Of a stretch of 7,593 bases of DNA, positions 5,941-7,593 are shown piece by piece. Both the position numbers and the translations under genes were made by a program. This DNA is from Chloroflexota bacterium (GTDB lineage: Bacteria > Chloroflexota > Limnocylindria > Limnocylindrales > CSP1-4), in contig DAIDTV010000026.1 in the NCBI GenBank assembly GCA_027457005.1, positions 1 to 7,593 on the forward strand, read 5' to 3'. The stretch's first letter is position 1. Every line of letters begins with the position of its first letter. Below the pieces are notes generated by a model. It was not told the DNA's origin. It worked only from the letters and a program-made list of their open reading frames with translations, and did no database searches.

Positions 5941-5948
5941 TCCGGCGC

Positions 5949-5954
5949 TATCCT
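5949..5954 (+). promoter_or_regulatory. Candidate -10 element for a leaderless FAD oxidase transcript
   Basis: TATCCT on the + strand (TANNNT) is followed by six bases and the GTG start at 5961, with no Shine-Dalgarno between. The arrangement mirrors that of the divergent phosphatase gene. No clear -35 hexamer is visible; the tandem 13-base repeat occupies that area instead. Confidence 0.4.
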
Positions 5955-5960
5955 CGGCGG

Positions 5961-7556
5961 GTGCCCAGCCCGGATGAGCCGCGCGACCCATCGGCCCGGC
6001 GGCGCGGTCGCGCGCGCCAGTCGGCAGGCGGCGGTGCTGGATCGCCGCCCGTCGATCATGCCGGCGAGCCGGGATCCGGCAATCCCCCCGCCGTGCTGCT
6101 CGGCCGTGCCGGCGACCCGACGTCCGGCGAGCCGGCGTCCGGCGACCCGACGTCCGGCGACCCCCTGGCCGCCCAGCTCCGGGCCATCGTGGGACCGGGG
6201 CACGTGCTCACCCACCCGGACCTCCGGGCCGGCTACGAGATCGACTGGACCCGGCGCTTCGCGGGCCGCGCGCGCCTGGTGGTCCGCCCGGGCAGCACGG
6301 CGGAAGTCGCGCAGGTCGTGCGTGCCTGTGCGGCGGCCGCGGCACCCCTCGTGCCACAGGGGGGCAACACGGGGCTGGTCGGCGGCGGCGTGCCGAGGGA
6401 CGGCGAGGTGCTGCTCAGCCTGCGCCGCCTCGACGAGCTCGGCCAGGTGGACGCGGCGGCCATGGAGGTCACGGCCGGCGCGGGCGTGACGCTCGCGCGA
6501 CTCCAGGCGCGCGCGCTGCAGGCGGGCCTCGCGTTCGGCATCGATCTGGCGGCGCGGGATTCCGCGACGGTGGGCGGCATGATCGCCACGAACGCCGGCG
6601 GGGTGCACGTGCTCCGCCACGGGTCCGTGCGCGCCCAGGTCGTCGGGATCGAGGCCGTGCTGGCGAGCGGCGACGTGCTGTCACGGATGCCCGGTCTCGC
6701 CAAGGACAACGCGGGCTACGCGCTGCCCCAGCTCCTTGCGGGGAGCGAGGGCACGCTCGCGGTGATCACGGGGGCGCGGCTCAGGCTGGTGCGGGCACCG
6801 GCGCATCGCGCCGTCGCGCTGGTTGCGCTCGAGGCTGGTCCGAACGACGGTCGCGGTGCGTTCCGATCCCCCGAGGCTCGCGCGACGGCCTCGGCGGTGG
6901 CGCTGACCGGTCGGGCGCGCTCGCGACTCGCCTCGCTCGAGGCGGCCGAGCTGTTCTTCGAGGATGGGCTCGCCCTGGTGCTTCGCCACCGCGGCGGCGC
7001 GCGTCCCTTCCGCGACGAGCATCCCGGCTACCTGCTCCTCGAATGCGCCGCGGATGCCGACCCGGCCGACGGGCTCGCGGAGCTGCTGGCCGGTGCGCCC
7101 GAGGTCGCCGACGCGGTGCTCGTCTCCGATCCCTCCGGGATGCGCCGGCTCTGGGACCTGCGCGAGGATCACACGGACGCGATCGCCGCGGAGGGGATGG
7201 CCCACAAGCTCGACGTGAGCGTGCCGGTGGCGCGCCTGGCTGAGCTCGTGGAGCGGCTGCCCGGCGCGGTCGCCGGCACCGGCGGCCGCGGGGACGGCGC
7301 GGGTCGGCCCACGGGACGAGGGTCCCACCCGGGACGACATCGCCGCGATGCGCGCGATCAAGCGCGCCCTGGATCCCACCGGCCTGCTGAACCCGGGGGT
7401 GCTGTTCGAGGAGAGCGCCCGCTGACGCTCGCCGACCCCCCGGCAACCTACCCGTTGGAGCAGGTGCCACCTACCCCTTCCGGCGTGCCGATCGGCACAA
7501 TGCCCGCCGGGCTAGGGGCCGCTCGGCCCTTGAGCGGGAACCCCGCAGATTGTTGA
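5961..7556 (+). CDS. FAD-linked D-2-hydroxyacid oxidase/dehydrogenase (GlcD / D-lactate dehydrogenase type), C-terminus frame-disrupted
   Basis: A VAO-fold flavoprotein of the GlcD, D-lactate and D-2-hydroxyglutarate dehydrogenase group, which oxidises D-2-hydroxyacids and passes electrons to a carrier. A low-complexity N-terminal extension (about 1-68) precedes the family core. The FAD-binding PCMH domain has 'PQGGNTGLVGG' (132-142), 'SATVGGMIATNAGG' (201-214) and 'GSEGT' (261-265), and the C-terminal cap begins normally with 'REDHTDAIAAEG' (401-412) and 'KLDVSVP' (416-422). From about residue 437 (7270) the frame no longer matches the family; the expected GHxGDGNxH and EHG metal/active-site motifs are absent, and the last ~90 residues are non-family sequence to a stop at 7554-7556. 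The true C-terminus is in another frame and ends at 7425. As read, the protein would be inactive or the sequence is faulty. The GTG at 5961 is the first start in frame and follows TATCCT by six bases; GTG at 6093 is an alternative. It is divergent from the phosphatase operon. Confidence 0.8.
   Translation: MPSPDEPRDPSARRRGRARQSAGGGAGSPPVDHAGEPGSGNPPAVLLGRAGDPTSGEPASGDPTSGDPLAAQLRAIVGPGHVLTHPDLRAGYEIDWTRRFAGRARLVVRPGSTAEVAQVVRACAAAAAPLVPQGGNTGLVGGGVPRDGEVLLSLRRLDELGQVDAAAMEVTAGAGVTLARLQARALQAGLAFGIDLAARDSATVGGMIATNAGGVHVLRHGSVRAQVVGIEAVLASGDVLSRMPGLAKDNAGYALPQLLAGSEGTLAVITGARLRLVRAPAHRAVALVALEAGPNDGRGAFRSPEARATASAVALTGRARSRLASLEAAELFFEDGLALVLRHRGGARPFRDEHPGYLLLECAADADPADGLAELLAGAPEVADAVLVSDPSGMRRLWDLREDHTDAIAAEGMAHKLDVSVPVARLAELVERLPGAVAGTGGRGDGAGRPTGRGSHPGRHRRDARDQARPGSHRPAEPGGAVRGERPLTLADPPATYPLEQVPPTPSGVPIGTMPAGLGAARPLSGNPADC
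6111..6164 (+). repeat. 15-base tandem repeat encoding GDPTS-type pentapeptides
   Basis: Three 15-base units and a partial fourth encode GDPTS-GEPAS-GDPTS-GDP (residues 51-68 of the FAD oxidase). Units one and three are identical at DNA level. A related GEPGS-GNPPA pair lies ~45 bases upstream. It sits in the non-conserved N-terminal extension, just before the catalytic fold, and is probably a flexible linker. Confidence 0.6.
7315..7425 (+). pseudogene. Out-of-frame C-terminal segment of the FAD oxidase
   Basis: In the frame one base on from the main reading frame (+1), this stretch encodes 36 residues containing 'DDIAAMRAIKRALDP' and 'GLLNPGVLF' before a TGA. These are the standard C-terminal words of GlcD/D-lactate dehydrogenase-type proteins, so the segment belongs to the upstream gene. 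In intact relatives some 50 residues separate the GDG motif from this point; here only ~34 bases do, and the frame has changed. The segment itself has no start codon or ribosome binding site and would not be translated alone. Confidence 0.75.
7485..7498. promoter_or_regulatory. Perfect 14-base palindrome, possible operator
   Basis: GTGCCGATCGGCAC reads the same on both strands. A perfect palindrome of this length suits a dimeric DNA-binding protein; as RNA it could form a 5-base stem with a CGAT loop. It lies ~60 bases beyond the natural end of the FAD oxidase gene. Confidence 0.35.
7514..7537 (+). terminator. Possible terminator-like hairpin downstream of the FAD oxidase gene
   Basis: AGGGGCC (7514-7520) can pair with GGCCCTT (7525-7531) around a GCTC loop, including one G-U pair. 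Alternatively CCGCTC (7519-7524) pairs with GAGCGG (7532-7537). No T-run follows, so this is only a weak candidate for a transcription end; the two stems exclude each other. Confidence 0.3.
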
Positions 7557-7593
7557 CTTCCACATCGAGGCGCGGCTCCCGGATCCCCCCTCC

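Larger units (their letters stand above)
7426..7593. other. Non-coding right end with palindrome, direct repeats and hairpins
   Basis: After the natural stop of the FAD oxidase the sequence loses coding character. It contains a direct repeat ACCTACCC(G/C)TT (7446-7456 and 7469-7479), an 11-base inverted repeat AGGTG-C-CACCT (7462-7472), a perfect 14-base palindrome GTGCCGATCGGCAC (7485-7498) and a hairpin-capable stretch at 7514-7537. A TTGACT hexamer at 7553-7558 could be a -35, but no matching -10 is seen. No gene start is visible before the edge. Confidence 0.45.

Noticed and set aside
5827..5991. N-terminal extension of the histidine phosphatase to 5991
   Set aside because: The extension is non-conserved, overlaps the start of the divergent FAD oxidase and would place 55 residues before the LLLVRHG motif that normally begins the protein.
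3883..6489. 868-codon + strand open frame across the three-gene operon and into the FAD oxidase
   Set aside because: It is the antisense shadow of three genes with clear family motifs, then an out-of-frame reading of the FAD oxidase. It contains long Ser/Arg low-complexity runs.
7426..7556. Extra C-terminal residues of the FAD oxidase read to the stop at 7556 as a novel domain
   Set aside because: They arise from reading past the frame disruption into non-coding sequence; the natural stop of the gene is the TGA at 7423-7425 in the +1 frame.
7545..7593. Possible RNA gene or start of a 23S-like segment at the right edge (GACTTCCACATCGAGG)
   Set aside because: Only a short word resembles an rRNA segment, with no extended match or cloverleaf. 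Too little sequence remains to support any RNA gene.
1..7593. CRISPR array, tRNA, insertion sequence or attachment site
   Set aside because: No regularly spaced repeats with unique spacers, no cloverleaf with an anticodon arm, no transposase motif and no terminal inverted repeats with target duplication were found by eye.

Overview
The window is very GC-rich DNA with frequent GTG starts and a mix of Shine-Dalgarno-led and apparently leaderless genes. It carries a class A penicillin-binding protein and a phosphatase / DUF3090 / SCO1664-family gene trio. That trio is characteristic of Actinomycetota and is also found in GC-rich Chloroflexota. I favour a Chloroflexota (Limnocylindria-like) or actinobacterial chromosome; this is inference from gene content and composition, not a phylogenetic result. 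I saw no tRNA or rRNA gene, insertion sequence, CRISPR array or phage gene.

Layout from left to right. (1) The 3' end of a gene entering from the left edge (to 410, + strand) ends in a Pro/Gly-rich tail. (2) Convergent with it, 18 bases away, is a complete bifunctional class A penicillin-binding protein (429-2960, - strand) with all glycosyltransferase and transpeptidase motifs and a long, unassigned C-terminal extension. (3) A 345-base divergent intergenic region holds several inverted repeats. (4) It leads into a small three-helix membrane protein (3306-3716, + strand). (5) After a 97-base convergent gap comes a three-gene - strand operon, transcribed in the order histidine phosphatase (5826-5146), DUF3090 protein (5105-4542), SCO1664-family PI3K/PI4K-like protein (4539-3814). 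(6) A 134-base divergent promoter region separates the operon from (7) a FAD-linked D-2-hydroxyacid oxidase/dehydrogenase gene (5961 onward, + strand). (8) The last 170 bases or so are non-coding and rich in short repeats and a palindrome.

The functional themes are cell-wall synthesis (the PBP) and the conserved phosphatase / DUF3090 / kinase-like module, whose biological role is not established. The same three families lie in the same order in mycobacteria (the Rv2135c-Rv2134c-Rv2133c region, between uppP and mshC). In this window neither uppP nor mshC is present.

The two most notable observations are these. First, the FAD oxidase is disrupted: its last ~37 codons (7315-7425) are perfectly recognisable but lie in a different reading frame from the rest, and the segment that should carry the metal-binding GHxGDGNxH and EHG motifs is mostly missing. 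Second, the divergent region at 5827-5960 has a TANNNT hexamer exactly six bases before a GTG start on both strands, with no Shine-Dalgarno on either side, plus a 13-base tandem repeat that could be an operator or a dispersed repeat.
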